From contig NC_053153.1 of NCBI RefSeq assembly GCF_016808335.1, forward strand, positions 30,077,590 through 30,141,589: DNA of 64,000 bases, written 5' to 3'. Numbering within the stretch: the stretch's first letter is position 1; each line of letters begins with the position of its first letter. The notes beneath the pieces are model-generated. The model did not search any database and was not told where the DNA came from. It saw nothing but the letters and a program-made list of their open reading frames with translations. Of the stretch, positions 62,696 to 64,000 are shown in pieces. The DNA is from Panicum virgatum (lineage: Eukaryota; Streptophyta; Magnoliopsida; Poales; Poaceae). The translations under genes and the position numbers were made by a program.

Positions 62696-63055
62696 CTCCG
62701 TTTGGTTTCTTTCCTAGAATGTCTTTCTTCCCTGGAATGCCTAGAAGTCACTTTGACTGCTAATTAGGGGTATTAAATAAAGTCAGTTTACAAAACCAAT
62801 TTCAGAACCCCAACGCTACTTTAGAACCCCTACGCTAGGAACCCTGACGAATCTAATGATGCCTTTAACCGCATGATTAGAGGATAGTTAATGTAGCATC
62901 ACTGTAACCAATTATCGATTAATTACCGTTATTAGATTTGTCGCGAAAAGTTACACCCATCCATAAAGAGGTTTTGCAAATAGACTTCATTTAGTACTCC
63001 ATGCATGCAAGATTCTTTTTCTAGAAGTTCTTAGAACATGGAACCAAACAGGGCC
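62696..63055. mobile_element. MITE related to the one at 27.0 kb
   Basis: The ends GAGCTCCGTTTGGTTTC and GGAACCAAACAGGGCC, and the interior words TTAGATTTGTCGCGAAAAG, ACACCCATCCATAAAGAGG and CATTTAGTACTCCATGCATG, are shared with 27032-27366. It has a small tandem duplication near 62810-62840 (AGAACCCC.ACGCTA). Confidence 0.65.
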
Positions 63056-64000
63056 AAGGATGTGGGCCAAACAGTTTTCATAACTGGTAATTCCAACCTG
63101 GTATTCCATCCCCAAACACACTCACTTGACTTTGCAGTTTTAATTTTATAGGCATGACCAGAACAACTTCTCAAATGGGCAAGAGAAATCAGATATTGTG
63201 AAATTGAAGCCTCAAGATGCTAATATAAAGGTCTGCTCGGCTCAATCCCATTGAAGATGGAGGAAACTGTTAGTTCAGCACTGACAGTTTATAACCCTGA
63301 AGACTTGTGGCATGCTAATCCGTGTTGGAAGCTTCAAATTTTAATTTTATGAGATAACCAAGTGCGGATTGTGCCACCACAAGAATCAAGTGAAAACATC
63401 AAATGAGACCTGATGGCACTCGTCATAATTCTACATTTTGAAAAAGGTAACATGCGTAGAAAGCTTTGTGCTAAAAAAGGAGACAGCTAGACTACTATTG
63501 AAACATGATATATAAATTGGATGTTCTCATGCATTTGGTTCCAAAATGGTTGGTCAGTAGCAAGGAAATAAAGGATTGAAAAACAACATCATATACCAAG
63601 GCTCTTTGGTCCATCTGCATAGTGTGAAGACCATCCTATTACCATAAGGGTTTAATCAATGAGACGCCGTGCTCTATTTTAATATAAAAAGTAATATCAT
63701 AAGCAGCCACTACAAATGCTGCTTGGAAACTAGAGGCCACATACAAGGGGGCATACCATAGACTGGCATCTTTTGTGTCCTCGACATCAAGCATAGCACG
63801 AGGGGACTCGTATAATTTTAAAGCAGTCTAAACACACATACATGTCAATTCATTTGAACATGATAACTATGAGCAGTTAAGATATTGATAATTTGCAGAG
63901 CAGTCAAACATCAGAACACATTTCTCCTAACAGATAGTAGAAGAGAGCAATTTACAACAGAAAAAGAAGACAAAAGGGATCATCAGACCATGAGCCCATG
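63056..64000. other. intergenic, nothing recognised
   Basis: AT-rich DNA to the window edge. It might be an intron or flank of a gene beyond the window, but no exon could be supported. Confidence 0.4.

Overview
The window is nuclear DNA of a grass, most likely a panicoid. The evidence is two intron-containing plant genes with grass-type GC-rich exons, very dense TIR and LTR transposons of grass families, SINE/LINE insertions and a large insertion of grass-type plastid DNA. It is not an organelle or bacterial sequence: the plastid genes are broken by nonsense changes, frameshifts and a nested LTR. All identifications are from reading the sequence; no search was run.

Layout. 0-4.6 kb: a PIF/Harbinger-like element beside the coiled-coil fragment of a resistance-type NLR, a LINE scrap and several MITEs. 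4.66-26.54 kb: one nested complex. The outer unit looks like a TIR transposon (TSD TAA) that captured the 5' part of a gene I read as a RING-type E3 relative and, in opposite orientation, the 3' part of a cytokinin-type isopentenyltransferase (IPT). Into it went a minus-strand LTR element (4737-12319, TSD ATCCA), itself hit by a complete short non-autonomous LTR retrotransposon (4967-8583, TSD AGTAG), and about 11.3 kb of plastid DNA (12569-25340, a NUPT). The NUPT keeps the plastid order trnT, trnL, trnF, ndhJ, ndhK, ndhC, trnV, trnM, atpE, atpB, rbcL, psaI. It is bordered by a 130-bp direct repeat of the host gene fragment, and atpB is split by a 1459-bp solo LTR (TSD AACCC). At its right edge psaI is fused in frame to the captured gene, giving a 174-codon open chimera.

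26.5-42.9 kb: gene-poor repeat territory with MITEs, LINE remnants, an interstitial telomeric tract between direct repeats, a CACTA-type MITE, a hAT-like element carrying a nested Stowaway, and a long inverted repeat upstream of the next gene.

42.9-56 kb: the gene island. A plus-strand glycerol-3-phosphate acyltransferase (GPAT; two exons, 506 aa; cutin/suberin-type lipid synthesis at the ER) converges on a minus-strand prolyl 4-hydroxylase with a C-terminal ShKT domain (seven exons, 302 aa; secretory pathway, cell-wall glycoproteins). A hAT MITE lies between them. Intron 3 of the hydroxylase is swollen to about 6 kb by a SINE, a MULE-type MITE and an RTE-clade LINE.

56-64 kb: a probable 3.5-kb TIR element with mirrored internal words, a degraded hAT transposase, a CACTA-type terminus, a Stowaway MITE and further MITEs; no other gene could be supported.
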